Made by a program: the position numbers and the translations under genes. A model generated the notes under the pieces. It had not been told where the DNA came from and made no database searches. It was given only the letters and a program-made list of their open reading frames with translations. Positions 26,211-33,992 of a DNA stretch of 64,000 bases are shown in pieces; position 1 is the first letter of the stretch; the number at the start of each line of letters is the position of its first letter. The DNA is from Terrabacter sp040702505 (GTDB lineage Bacteria; Actinomycetota; Actinomycetes; Actinomycetales; Dermatophilaceae): assembly GCF_040702505.1 (NCBI RefSeq), contig NZ_JBFBLC010000005.1, positions 124,001 through 188,000 on the forward strand, in the 5' to 3' direction.

Positions 26211-27305
26211 GTGGCCGAGGGCATGCGTTTGATGGCGGTGCACGCGCACCCCGACGACGAGTCGAGCAAGGGCGCCGCGACGACGGCCAAGTACGTCGCC
26301 GCGGGAGCGTCCGTGATGGTCGTCTCGTGCACGGGCGGGGAGCGCGGCGACATCCTCAACGAGAAGCTCAAGGACGACCCGCACATCCTGCGCGACATCG
26401 CGCAGGTGCGGCGCGACGAGATGAAGGCGGCGCAGGAGGTGCTCGGCTGCGAGCACACCTGGCTCGGCTTCGTCGACTCGGGGCTGCCCGAGGGCGACCC
26501 GCTTCCACCCCTGCCCGACGGCTGCTTCGCGCTCGAGGACCTCGAGGTGACCACCGAGGCGCTCGTGCGCGTCATCCGCACCTGGCGCCCGCACGTCATG
26601 ACGACGTACGACGAAAAGGGTGGCTACCCCCACCCCGACCACATCATGTGCCACACGGTGGCGATGTCGGCGTTCCAGGCGGCCGGCGACCCCTCGCGCT
26701 TCCCGGACGCCGGTGAGCCGTGGCAGCCGCTGAAGATCTACTACAACGGCGGCTGGTCCAAGCCCCGCCTCGAGGCCATCCACGAGGCGATGCTCGCCGA
26801 GGGGCTCGAGAGCCCGTATGCCGAGTGGCTGGCCAACTGGAAGCCGCGCCGTTCGGGGCGTCCCACCACGACGATCGCGTGCGCCGAGTTCTTCGAGACC
26901 CGCGACCGCGCCCTCATCGCGCACGCCACACAGGTCGACCCCGACGGCTTCTGGTTCCAGGTGCCGCTCGAGATCCAGAAGCGCGTCTGGGGTGTCGAGG
27001 AGTTCGAGGCGGCCCTGTCGTACGTGCCGGTCGCCGAGGGCGAGGACGACCTCTTCGCCGGTCTCGGCAGTCCCGAGGAGGCCGACGCCCTCGCGACGCG
27101 TCCCGGCCTCGAGGTGGTCTATGACGGCCGCATCACCGAGGAGGCCGAGCAGGAGGCGCGCGAGCGGGCCGAGGAGGAGACCGAGCGGCGCACCCGGCAC
27201 CTGCACGGTGACAGCTCCGACACCCACGTCGACGAGCCCGACGGCGAGGCCCCCGCCGAGACCGGCGTCGACGCCGAGGACCACACCGAGAAGGCGGAGA
27301 TCTGA
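26211..27305 (+). CDS. mca: Mycothiol S-conjugate amidase
   Basis: This zinc hydrolase of the LmbE/PIG-L family has the metal site AHPDDE (His13, Asp16) and a second His in PHPDHIMCH. Mca cleaves mycothiol conjugates of electrophiles to a mercapturic acid and GlcN-Ins, thus detoxifying them. The deacetylase MshB is a close relative. The length (364 residues), YNGGWSKPRLEAIHEAML and the neighbours favour Mca. The C-terminal 50 residues are acidic and Glu/Arg-rich. GTG start with AGGGAG five to six nt upstream. The stop overlaps the next start (TGATG). Confidence 0.92.
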   Translation: MAEGMRLMAVHAHPDDESSKGAATTAKYVAAGASVMVVSCTGGERGDILNEKLKDDPHILRDIAQVRRDEMKAAQEVLGCEHTWLGFVDSGLPEGDPLPPLPDGCFALEDLEVTTEALVRVIRTWRPHVMTTYDEKGGYPHPDHIMCHTVAMSAFQAAGDPSRFPDAGEPWQPLKIYYNGGWSKPRLEAIHEAMLAEGLESPYAEWLANWKPRRSGRPTTTIACAEFFETRDRALIAHATQVDPDGFWFQVPLEIQKRVWGVEEFEAALSYVPVAEGEDDLFAGLGSPEEADALATRPGLEVVYDGRITEEAEQEARERAEEETERRTRHLHGDSSDTHVDEPDGEAPAETGVDAEDHTEKAEI

Positions 27306-27616
27306 TGGGTGGCAGCGGCAACCTCCCGGTCGGGCCCGGCATCTGGGGCTTCATCGCCTTCTTCGTGCTCGCGGTTGCGCTGTGGTTCCTCGTGCGCAAC
27401 ATGAACAGCCGCCTGCGCCGCATGGCCTACCGCGACCGCGACGAGGCCGAGCAGCCCGGACAGCCCGGGCAGCCGGGCACCGCCGACGCCGACGGCACTC
27501 CCGTCACGGGAGACGACGAGGATGTCGAGGGCTCCCGCCCGCACATCGACCGCCGCGCAGTCGAGGAGGAGAGCCGGCACCACGACGACGCCGGAGGCCA
27601 GGGGCCTCGGTCCTGA
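27305..27616 (+). CDS. Small single-pass membrane protein (Rv1083-like)
   Basis: The 103-residue protein starts one base inside the mca stop (TGATG), so it is coupled to mca. A hydrophobic helix covers about residues 10-30 (GPGIWGFIAFFVLAVALWFL), then RNMNSRLRRM and an acidic, Gly/Pro/Asp-rich tail. A small membrane protein at this position occurs in M. tuberculosis (Rv1083) and other actinobacteria. Its role is unknown. The coupling suggests it may place or regulate Mca at the membrane, which is inference. Confidence 0.7.
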   Translation: MGGSGNLPVGPGIWGFIAFFVLAVALWFLVRNMNSRLRRMAYRDRDEAEQPGQPGQPGTADADGTPVTGDDEDVEGSRPHIDRRAVEEESRHHDDAGGQGPRS

Positions 27617-27668
27617 GGCTCGGCGCTGGCTCGGCCCCACGGCGTACGCCCTGACTTTCTCGCCCACG

Positions 27669-27700
27669 ACGAACGCCCCGGCACAGGCCGGGGCGTTCGT
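27669..27700. terminator. Bidirectional terminator between mca operon and trhA
   Basis: A perfect 14-bp stem (27669-27682 with 27687-27700) and a 4-nt loop ACAG lie between convergent genes. Confidence 0.85.
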
Positions 27701-27716
27701 CATGTCAGGTGCGGGG

Positions 27717-28436
27717 TCAGGCGAAGGCCCGCGTCCCGACGACGGCGAGCGCGACCGCTGCGAAGTGCGTCAGGAACCCGCCGAGCGTGAAGGCGTGGAA
27801 GACCTCGTGGAAGCCGAACCACTTCGGCCACGGGTTCGGCTTCTTGGTGCCGTAGACGATGCCGCCCGCGGTGTAGAGCAGGCCGCCGAGGCCGATGAGG
27901 GAGCCGATGACCGGCCCGCCGCCGTGCCAGAACGGCACGACGTAGAAGACGGCGGTCCAGCCGAGCACGAGGTAGAGCGCCGTGTAGAGCCACCGCGGCG
28001 CCCCGACCCAGAAGATGCGGAAGAGCACGCCGGCGAGCGCCCCGCCCCAGATGAGCGACAGCAGCAGCCGGGCCTGGTCGGAGGGGAGCAGCGTCACCGC
28101 GAACGGCGTGTAGGTGCCGGCGATGATGAGGTAGATGTTCGAGTGGTCGAACCGCTTGAGCAGTCCGGCGGCGCGGGGACCCCACGTGCCGCGGTGGTAG
28201 ATGGCCGAGACGCCGAAGAGCAGCGCTGCGCTCGTCATGAAGACGAGGGTCGCGGTGCGCACGGCTCCGGGCTCTGCGACGAGGACGAGGCCCAGGCCGC
28301 CCAGCAGGGCGACCGGGAACATCCCGAGGTGCAGCCAGCCGCGCAGGCGCGGCTTGACGCTCGCGACCAGGTCAGAGACGGGACCGTTCGACGGCTCCGG
28401 GCGCTCCTGGGCAGTGGGCTCGGGCTGGTGCGTCAT
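27717..28436 (-). CDS. trhA: Hemolysin III / TrhA family (PAQR) membrane protein
   Basis: The 239-residue protein has seven hydrophobic segments and the HlyIII/PAQR motifs SAIYHRGTW, DHSNIYLIIAGTYTPF and HEVFHAFT, whose Ser, Asp and His residues form the metal-dependent hydrolase-like site of the superfamily. E. coli TrhA (YqfA) affects membrane-energy and lipid homeostasis, and the old 'hemolysin' name is probably misleading. It sits divergently from uppS as in M. tuberculosis Rv1085c/Rv1086. I start it at the ATG 28436, where a -10-like TACACT is 6 nt upstream. Confidence 0.88.
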   Translation of the reverse strand: MTHQPEPTAQERPEPSNGPVSDLVASVKPRLRGWLHLGMFPVALLGGLGLVLVAEPGAVRTATLVFMTSAALLFGVSAIYHRGTWGPRAAGLLKRFDHSNIYLIIAGTYTPFAVTLLPSDQARLLLSLIWGGALAGVLFRIFWVGAPRWLYTALYLVLGWTAVFYVVPFWHGGGPVIGSLIGLGGLLYTAGGIVYGTKKPNPWPKWFGFHEVFHAFTLGGFLTHFAAVALAVVGTRAFA

Positions 28437-28442
28437 GCCCCG

Positions 28443-28482
28443 AGTGTAACCTACGCGACCGTAGGTTACGGATGCGTAGGTT
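28443..28482. promoter_or_regulatory. TetR-type operator over the trhA promoter
   Basis: GTAACCTACG (28446-28455) and CGTAGGTTAC (28460-28469) form a perfect inverted repeat with 4-bp spacer CGAC. A third half-site CGTAGGTT lies at 28475-28482, 15 bp after the second. The left arm overlaps the TACACT hexamer (28448-28443 on the minus strand) that should be the -10 of trhA. ACCTACG/CGTAGGT palindromes are typical of actinobacterial TetR-family lipid regulators, so control by such a protein is likely. No regulator gene is in the window. Confidence 0.7.
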
Positions 28483-28656
28483 GTCCCGATCTGCCGGCTC
28501 CACGAGCTCCTCACATGATCAGCACGACACCTCCAGCCGGCCTCGCAGGCCGCTCCCGGACCGGGGAGTACGGTGGGACGGCGCCCCGCTCGGAGGGGGG
28601 TGTTCACCGAGGCCGGCGCTCACCGGCGCGACCGGTCGAGACGACGAGGAGGCCCC

Positions 28657-29418
28657 GTGGGGTGGCGCGATGTGGTCTACGGCGCGTACGAGCGCCGAGT
28701 CCTCAAGGACCTCCCCAGGGAGGCGCTCCCGCGCCACGTCGCCGTCATGCTCGACGGCAACCGGCGCTGGGCCCGCGCCCGCGGTGCCGGCACGGCGAGC
28801 GGGCACCAGGCCGGCGCGGACAAGATCGAGGACCTGCTCGAGTGGTGCCGCGAGGCCGGCGTCGAGTACGTCACCCTGTGGCTGCTCTCGACGGACAACC
28901 TGCGCCGCCCCGAGGAGGAGCTCGCGCCCCTGCTCAAGATCATCGAGACGGCGGTGGCCGACCTGGCCGAGTCGGGCCACTGGCACCTGCGGATCGTCGG
29001 GGCCCTCGACCTGCTGCCGCCCGAGACGGCCGAGAGCCTGCGCGCCTCGGCCGAGCGCAGCAAGGACGTCGTCGGCATGACCGTCAACGTCGCCGTCGGC
29101 TACGGCGGCCGGCGCGAGATCGCCGACGCCGTGCGCGACCTGCTCCTGGCCCGCGCGGCCGCGGGCGAGTCGCTCGAGCAGATCGCCGGCGAGCTCACGG
29201 TCGAGGACATCGCCGAGCACCTCTACACCAAGGGCCAGCCCGACCCCGACCTCGTCATCCGCACCTCGGGCGAGCAGCGCCTCGGCGGCTTCCTCCTCTG
29301 GCAGAGCGCGACCTCGGAGTTCTACTTCTGTGAGGCGTACTGGCCCGACTTCCGCCACGTCGACTTCCTGCGCGCACTGCGGGCGTATGCCGGCCGGCAC
29401 CGTCGGTTCGGCGGCTGA
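28657..29418 (+). CDS. uppS: Isoprenyl (cis-prenyl) transferase, Z-FPP synthase type
   Basis: The 253-residue cis-prenyltransferase has the catalytic Asp33 in VMLDGNRRWAR, LWLLSTDNLRRP and the C-terminal DLVIRTSGEQRLGGFLLWQ and EFYFCEAYWPDF. The family builds the Z-prenyl chains of the undecaprenyl or decaprenyl phosphate lipid carrier. The divergent trhA neighbour matches M. tuberculosis Rv1086, the Z-farnesyl diphosphate synthase, so this may be the short-chain enzyme with the longer-chain one elsewhere. The GTG at 28657 has GAGGAGG six nt upstream. The larger open frame beginning at 28573 was rejected. Confidence 0.9.
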   Translation: MGWRDVVYGAYERRVLKDLPREALPRHVAVMLDGNRRWARARGAGTASGHQAGADKIEDLLEWCREAGVEYVTLWLLSTDNLRRPEEELAPLLKIIETAVADLAESGHWHLRIVGALDLLPPETAESLRASAERSKDVVGMTVNVAVGYGGRREIADAVRDLLLARAAAGESLEQIAGELTVEDIAEHLYTKGQPDPDLVIRTSGEQRLGGFLLWQSATSEFYFCEAYWPDFRHVDFLRALRAYAGRHRRFGG

Positions 29419-29526
29419 GCGACCGGTCGGCCGCGTCTCGGACGAGCGAAGGGGAGTCCTCCCCATTGTCCGGGGCGCGCCTGTTGCGTAGGTTTCGGAC
29501 GTCCGTCCAGCACAGGGGGAGAGAAC

Positions 29527-30498
29527 GTGGCGATCTACAAGAAGGGCGCCGACCCGGTGGCGCTGCGTGCGTCGGCCGAGCGCCTGAGCGGGCACGCCCG
29601 TGAGTGCGATGGCGTCAAGGTCGAGGCCGGTCGGGCCGTGCAGGCGCTGCGCGGACAGTGGGGCGGCTCCGACCTGGACCAGCTCATGGAGCGCTGGCCA
29701 CCGGTGGAGGCGCAGCTGAGCCAGTTCGGGTCCGAGCTGGGCCGGCTGGCGGAGGCGCTGCGCCGCAACGCGGGCCAGCAGGAGACGGCGAGCGGCCCGG
29801 GCCTCTCGGGCGGCGCGGGCGCACCCGGCGCCCCGTTGGGCGGCGGCACCGGCGGGGCAGGTGCTGGCGCCCCGGGCAGCAACGAGGGGGACTCCGGCCC
29901 GAGCGTGCTCGACGGGCTCGGCGTCGGAATGACCGTCGCGGGTCTGCCCAGCCTGCTGGCCCACTCGGCCGGTGTGCTCTCGACCTTCAGCCGGGCCGAC
30001 GGCTGGCGCCTCAGCGGCAAGTACCTCGGCGAGATCACCGAGCTGGCCAAGGCGGGCGACCCGCTGTTCGAGGCGCTCCCGAGCGCCTCGAAGTTCGCGG
30101 CGACCTCGAACATGGTCGCGGAGGCGTGGGACATGAAGGGTCTCTCGGGCCTCTTCTCGGAGGGAAGCGCTGCCGGCAAGGTCGTCGGCAAGTTCGGTGT
30201 GCTCGGCCCGGTCGGTATCGGGCTCAGCGCGGCCTCCTTCGTCGACTCCGTCCGGACGGGCAACACCGAGGGCATGGTGACGAACGGTCTGGGCACGGCC
30301 CTGATGGCCGGCGCCGTCTTCGCCCCTCCGCCGGCCGACGTCGTGTGCGGCGTCGCGAGCCTGGGCGTCGCCGCCTACCAGAACATCCCGGCCGTGCATG
30401 ACGCCGTCAACGCCGTCGGTCACGAGGTGGCGGACGTGGCCTCCGACATCGGCCACGCGGCGAGCGACACCTGGCACAGCGTCACCAGCTGGTTCTGA
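29527..30498 (+). CDS. WXG100-type putative type VII secretion substrate
   Basis: Residues 1-85 of this 323-residue protein form a helical hairpin like WXG100/ESX proteins, with a W-G-G turn in LRGQWGGSDLDQLMERW. A Gly/Ala/Pro-rich linker (about residues 90-125) follows. The C-terminal region (about residues 130-323) has several moderately hydrophobic Gly/Ala/Val segments (GLGVGMTVAGLPSLLAHSAG, VGPVGIGLSAASFVDSV, LGTALMAGAVFAPPPADVV) and ends in WHSVTSWF. No enzymatic motif is recognisable. The hydrophobic C-terminus suggests a membrane-active effector. GTG start with GGGGAGAG upstream. No EccC-type secretion ATPase is in the window. Confidence 0.6.
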   Translation: MAIYKKGADPVALRASAERLSGHARECDGVKVEAGRAVQALRGQWGGSDLDQLMERWPPVEAQLSQFGSELGRLAEALRRNAGQQETASGPGLSGGAGAPGAPLGGGTGGAGAGAPGSNEGDSGPSVLDGLGVGMTVAGLPSLLAHSAGVLSTFSRADGWRLSGKYLGEITELAKAGDPLFEALPSASKFAATSNMVAEAWDMKGLSGLFSEGSAAGKVVGKFGVLGPVGIGLSAASFVDSVRTGNTEGMVTNGLGTALMAGAVFAPPPADVVCGVASLGVAAYQNIPAVHDAVNAVGHEVADVASDIGHAASDTWHSVTSWF

Positions 30499-30621
30499 CC
30501 GCCCACCGCCGTCGGGTGCCGGGCAGGATGGGCACGCGTACGCTCGCGGTCCCCTCCCACGCCCGGGCGCCTCATCTCCACCGAACGCCCACGAACGTCC
30601 ACCGCACGAAGGAGTTACCGG

Positions 30622-31284
30622 ATGCCCACCGACCCGCTCGCCGGCAGCGAGCTCGCCAGGCTGTCGTTGCCTGATGACGTCTACGGCTTCGGTTGGGCTG
30701 AGCTGGCCTACCTGCTGGGCCGGCACGCCACGCCGAGTGCCCGGATGTCGCTGGCGGCTCTCGGTTTCCAGGCCGCGCCGCACGACGACGTGGTGGCGGC
30801 TGCAGGCGTCGCCTCACTCCTCGCTCGAGGCCTCGCCGCGCCCGAGGGCGACCGTGCGGTGAGCCGCGGCGAGGCCGCCGTGCTCGAGACGGTGCTCGCT
30901 CGGGGACGCCGGTGGAGCGGCGTCAGCTTCCGTGAGGACGCCGGCGACCGCGGCGATCTGCTCGTGGCCGTCGAGGATGGCGACGCCATCGCCCTGCTCC
31001 AGCCGCGCAGCCTCGGCACGTGGTTCGTCGGGCTCACCAACGAGGTGCACCGCCCGGCTGCCGCCCTCGCGCGAGGGATCGAGGCCATGCTGGAGTTCCG
31101 CGGCAGCGGCACGTTCGCTCTGGAGACCCGCGACCTTCAGGGCGTCCTGGGGGCGCTCTACTTCCGACCCCGGGACGGCGGCTGGCTCGTCTCCGACACT
31201 CCCGAGGGCGTTCAGCGCGAGGTGGCCCGGGCGCAGCTGCCCGAGGAGCTCGCCCGCCTGCTGCCTGCCCTCGTGACCGCATGA
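30622..31284 (+). CDS. Unknown protein, possibly an EspG-like partner of the WXG protein
   Basis: The 220-residue soluble protein matches no family I can name with confidence. It is mostly helical at the N-terminus (WAELAYLLGRHATPSARMSL, VASLLARGLAAPEGDRAVSR). It becomes strand-rich after residue 95 (DLLVAVEDGDAIALLQ, GTWFVGLTNEVHRPA, GSGTFALETRDLQG). The overall plan weakly recalls EspG chaperones of type VII secretion, which bind WXG-containing substrates. GAAGGAG lies 7 nt before the ATG. The stop overlaps the next gene (ATGA). Its role as chaperone or immunity protein is inference from position. Confidence 0.55.
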   Translation: MPTDPLAGSELARLSLPDDVYGFGWAELAYLLGRHATPSARMSLAALGFQAAPHDDVVAAAGVASLLARGLAAPEGDRAVSRGEAAVLETVLARGRRWSGVSFREDAGDRGDLLVAVEDGDAIALLQPRSLGTWFVGLTNEVHRPAAALARGIEAMLEFRGSGTFALETRDLQGVLGALYFRPRDGGWLVSDTPEGVQREVARAQLPEELARLLPALVTA

Positions 31285-31817
31285 GCGCGCCGGACCGGCG
31301 GGACGACCCGCCGCCCTACGCCTGGCTCGACGACCCGTCACGGATGGCCGGGGCCGTCTCACCGACGGTCACCGTCGTGATGGGGTCCCTGCTCGTGGCC
31401 GTGGGCCTGTTCGCCGTGGTGCTCGGCGTCTTCGGTGGGCCGGAGGCGCGGGTGGCGCGCCTCTGCACGGGGCTGCCGATCGCGCTCATCGGGGCGTTCA
31501 TCGTGCACATGGGCACGGCCCGACGTGCCTGGCGGCGACGCAACCCCGACGCGGACCCGCTGCAGGTGGCCGTCGAGTCGGGTGCCAACGTCGGCAGCGC
31601 CTTCGGGAACGACTCGCGGCTCGCCCGCGTCGGCCGCTGGGTCCTTGTCGCGGTCTGCGCGTTCGTCACTCTGGTCATGGTGCTGGCACTGCGTCGTGCT
31701 GTGAGCGGGCAGACGCCGACGAGCGCCGGAAGCATCGTCGTGATCGTGCTGCTGGGCCTGCTCGCCGCCGTCGTCGGTGTCATGGCGGCCGTGCGCACGG
31801 GCCGCCCCGGCCGCTGA
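31281..31817 (+). CDS. Four-helix membrane protein of the WXG cassette
   Basis: The 178-residue protein overlaps the upstream gene by 4 nt. There are two pairs of hydrophobic helices, at about residues 28-55 and 60-80, then 115-135 and 148-170, with a hydrophilic cytosolic-looking linker RRAWRRRNPDADPLQVAVES between the pairs. No domain is recognised. If the first gene of the cassette makes a membrane-active effector, a co-translated membrane protein would be a natural immunity factor, but nothing in the sequence proves it. Confidence 0.55.
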   Translation: MSAPDRRDDPPPYAWLDDPSRMAGAVSPTVTVVMGSLLVAVGLFAVVLGVFGGPEARVARLCTGLPIALIGAFIVHMGTARRAWRRRNPDADPLQVAVESGANVGSAFGNDSRLARVGRWVLVAVCAFVTLVMVLALRRAVSGQTPTSAGSIVVIVLLGLLAAVVGVMAAVRTGRPGR

Positions 31818-32164
31818 GGCCGGCTGCCGCACGCGTGTGCGGGATGGTGCTGCACCCGGTGGGGTGATGACCCCAGCAGGTGCAACATCGTCCGCCGCTC
31901 CATCCGCCGTTCCTTCCGCAGAATCGGCTCGGCCACCGCGGCACGGAGTGAACGCGCCGGTTGCTCACGAGCCGGTTCCTCACGGCCGGCCGGGCCGCCG
32001 CGAGACGATGCCCTGCCGAACGCCGGGCCGTCGATGGTGACCGATACGTGAACTTCGGGGGCGACACGTGCACAGTCACGTGTCAATGCCTTGCGCTGTC
32101 GGTCTCCGGTCGTACCGTCGTCCCAACGGCCGGCACCCGCCGGACGTTGCCAGGAGGCCCACCC
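31818..32164. other. Long 5' region of phoH2, no protein gene supported
   Basis: This 347-bp stretch holds no convincing gene. An open frame of 93 codons (31961-32242) has no ribosome binding site at its own start and composition unlike its neighbours. The region does carry a perfect inverted repeat (32063-32084) and a possible promoter, TTGCGC (32091-32096) with TACCGT (32113-32118) at 16 bp. That promoter would place the transcript start about 40 nt before a short leader ORF. Confidence 0.5.
32063..32084. promoter_or_regulatory. Perfect inverted repeat GACACGTG-N6-CACGTGTC
   Basis: Two 8-bp arms are separated by CACAGT. The site lies 6 bp upstream of the possible -35 box of phoH2, a normal position for a repressor or activator. 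The half-site spacing suits a dimeric HTH protein. I do not recognise the regulator. Confidence 0.6.
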
Positions 32165-32242
32165 ATGGAGCTATCGCTCAGGACGGAGGGCCGGGCACCA
32201 CGCCACCCTCTGGTGGCCGCCCGGCACCTCGGGAGCGACTAG
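32165..32242 (+). CDS. Short leader ORF (25 codons) upstream of phoH2
   Basis: An ATG at 32165 is preceded at 7-nt spacing by a perfect AGGAGG Shine-Dalgarno sequence (32152-32157), stronger than that of most genes here. The ORF encodes 25 residues, rich in Arg, Leu and His (MELSLRTEGRAPRHP...), and stops with TAG 32 nt before phoH2. It could be a regulatory leader peptide or a remnant of the PhoAT antitoxin gene that precedes phoH2 in mycobacteria. PhoAT is longer as I recall, so the second idea is weak. Confidence 0.5.
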   Translation: MELSLRTEGRAPRHPLVAARHLGSD

Positions 32243-32274
32243 GCGCGCACCGCGCGCCGCGTAGGGAGTGGCAC

Positions 32275-33699
32275 ATGGCACGTACGACCCGTCAGGTCAC
32301 GTCGGACCCCGCCAGCATCACCACCGAGCCGGCCGCGGCCTCCACACGCGCCACCGCACAGAGCACGACCCGCACCGCCACCCGCACGACGGCACGCGCC
32401 CGCGAGCCCGAGCACAAGACGTACGTCCTCGACACCTCGGTGCTCCTCTCCGACCCGCGGGCCATGCTCCGCTTCGCCGAGCACGAGGTCGTCCTCCCCG
32501 TCGTCGTCGTCACCGAGCTCGAGGGCAAGCGCCACCACCCGGAGCTCGGCTACTTCGCCCGGCAGGCGCTGCGCCTGCTCGACGACCTGCGGGTCAGCGC
32601 CGGCCGCCTCGACCAACCCGTCGCGGTGGGGGAGACGGGCGGGACGCTGCGCGTCGAGCTCAACCACACCGACCCCATGTCGCTGCCGGCCGGCTTCCGC
32701 CTCGGCGACAACGACACCCGGATCCTCGCCGTCGCCCGCAACCTCGCCAACGAGGGTGCCGACGTGACGATCGTGTCCAAGGACCTGCCGATGCGCGTCA
32801 AGGCCTCGGCGTGCGGGCTCGAAGCGGAGGAGTACCGCCACGAGCAGGGCGTCGACACCGGCTGGACCGGCCTGGCCGAGCTCGAGGTGACCTCCGACGA
32901 GCTCGACCAGCTCTACGACCGCGGCCGCATCGAGCACGCCGGCGCGGCCGAGCTGCCCTGCCACACCGGTCTCGTCCTGCTCTCGCCGCGGGGAAGCGGT
33001 CTGGGGCGGGTCGGGGCCGACAAGCAGGTCCGGCTCGTGCGCGGCGACCGCGACGCCTTCGGGCTGCACGGACGCAGCGCCGAGCAGCGCATCGCCCTCG
33101 ACCTGCTGCTCGACCCCGACGTGGGCATCGTCAGCCTCGGCGGCCGCGCCGGCACCGGCAAGTCGGCGCTCGCCCTCTGCGCCGGGCTCGAGTCGGTCAT
33201 GGAGCGTCGCATCCAGCGCAAGGTCCTCGTCTTCCGGCCGCTCTTCGCCGTCGGTGGCCAGGAGCTCGGCTACCTGCCCGGCACCGAGGCCGAGAAGATG
33301 AACCCGTGGGGCCAGGCGGTCTTCGACACGCTCAGCGCCCTCGTCTCCACGGAGGTCGTCGAGGAGGTCATGGACCGCGGCCTGCTCGAGGTGCTGCCGC
33401 TGACCCACATCCGCGGCCGGTCCCTGCACGACGCGTTCGTCATCGTCGACGAGGCGCAGTCGCTCGAGCGCAACGTCCTGCTCACCGTCCTGTCCCGCAT
33501 CGGGCAGAACAGCAAGGTGGTGCTGACGCACGACGTCGCCCAGCGCGACAACCTCCGCGTCGGCCGGCACGACGGGGTGGCCGCCGTCATCGAGAAGCTC
33601 AAGGGGCACCCGCTCTTCGCGCACGTGACCCTGACCCGCAGCGAGCGCAGTCCCATTGCGGCGCTCGTCACCGACCTGCTCGAGGGCATCGAGATGTGA
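32275..33699 (+). CDS. phoH2: PhoH2: PIN-domain ribonuclease fused to PhoH helicase
   Basis: The 474-residue protein has a Thr/Ala/Arg-rich N-terminus and a PIN domain (about residues 48-190: YVLDTSVLLSDP with the first catalytic Asp, TELEGKRHH, GDNDTRILAVA, VTIVSKDLPMRVKA). A PhoH P-loop ATPase domain follows (about residues 265-474) with Walker A GRAGTGKSAL near residue 290 and Walker B FVIVDEAQSL. PhoH2 proteins unwind and cut RNA in an ATP-dependent manner and behave like toxins when paired with PhoAT. The start at 32275 has AGGGAG 6 nt upstream. A hairpin terminator follows the gene. Confidence 0.93.
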   Translation: MARTTRQVTSDPASITTEPAAASTRATAQSTTRTATRTTARAREPEHKTYVLDTSVLLSDPRAMLRFAEHEVVLPVVVVTELEGKRHHPELGYFARQALRLLDDLRVSAGRLDQPVAVGETGGTLRVELNHTDPMSLPAGFRLGDNDTRILAVARNLANEGADVTIVSKDLPMRVKASACGLEAEEYRHEQGVDTGWTGLAELEVTSDELDQLYDRGRIEHAGAAELPCHTGLVLLSPRGSGLGRVGADKQVRLVRGDRDAFGLHGRSAEQRIALDLLLDPDVGIVSLGGRAGTGKSALALCAGLESVMERRIQRKVLVFRPLFAVGGQELGYLPGTEAEKMNPWGQAVFDTLSALVSTEVVEEVMDRGLLEVLPLTHIRGRSLHDAFVIVDEAQSLERNVLLTVLSRIGQNSKVVLTHDVAQRDNLRVGRHDGVAAVIEKLKGHPLFAHVTLTRSERSPIAALVTDLLEGIEM

Positions 33700-33724
33700 C
33701 CCCCACAGCGGCCTGCCGGTGACG

Positions 33725-33760
33725 GCGGCGGTCCCCGGGCTACGGCCCGGGGACCGCCGC
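33725..33760 (+). terminator. Terminator of phoH2
   Basis: A perfect 16-bp G+C stem (33725-33740 with 33745-33760) with the loop TACG is followed by TTCCGTT. It begins 25 bp after the phoH2 stop. Confidence 0.85.
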
Positions 33761-33992
33761 TTCCGTTACCGGGAGGTAGGCTCGCCGCGCCCTCCTGCGC
33801 ACGCCGATTTGCCCCTTGCGTCATTGGATGGCACCGTGTGTCGCTGGGAGATCTCGGAACGGTAACGCTCGAATGGGGTGCGAGCGCGGCCGCGAGGGTC
33901 TCCCGTGACATGTCCGGCGTGGCCGGCTGTGGGCCACCGCCCGCGCCGGCGGCGCCGCGTACCCGAGACCCAGGAAGGCGTGAGCCCTGTTC
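33761..33992. other. 5' region of the lytic transglycosylase gene
   Basis: This 232-bp region presumably holds the promoter and a long leader of the transglycosylase gene. It contains GGAACGGTAACGCTCG near 33856 and a CGCTGGGAGATCTC stretch. Actinobacterial wall-hydrolase genes often have a c-di-AMP (ydaO) riboswitch here. I looked for its GGGGGA, GGGTGAAT and CCCGACAGCTAACC elements and did not find a convincing set. Confidence 0.35.

Noticed and set aside
31961..32242. 93-codon phoAT-like gene before phoH2
   Set aside because: Its own start has no ribosome binding site and it runs through the operator and promoter. Only the last 25 codons have a good start, so I kept those.
33761..33992. 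c-di-AMP (ydaO) riboswitch before the lytic transglycosylase
   Set aside because: This is a common location in actinobacteria, and GGAACGG is present. The remaining conserved elements (GGGTGAAT, CCCGACAGCTAACC) and pairing stems are missing.
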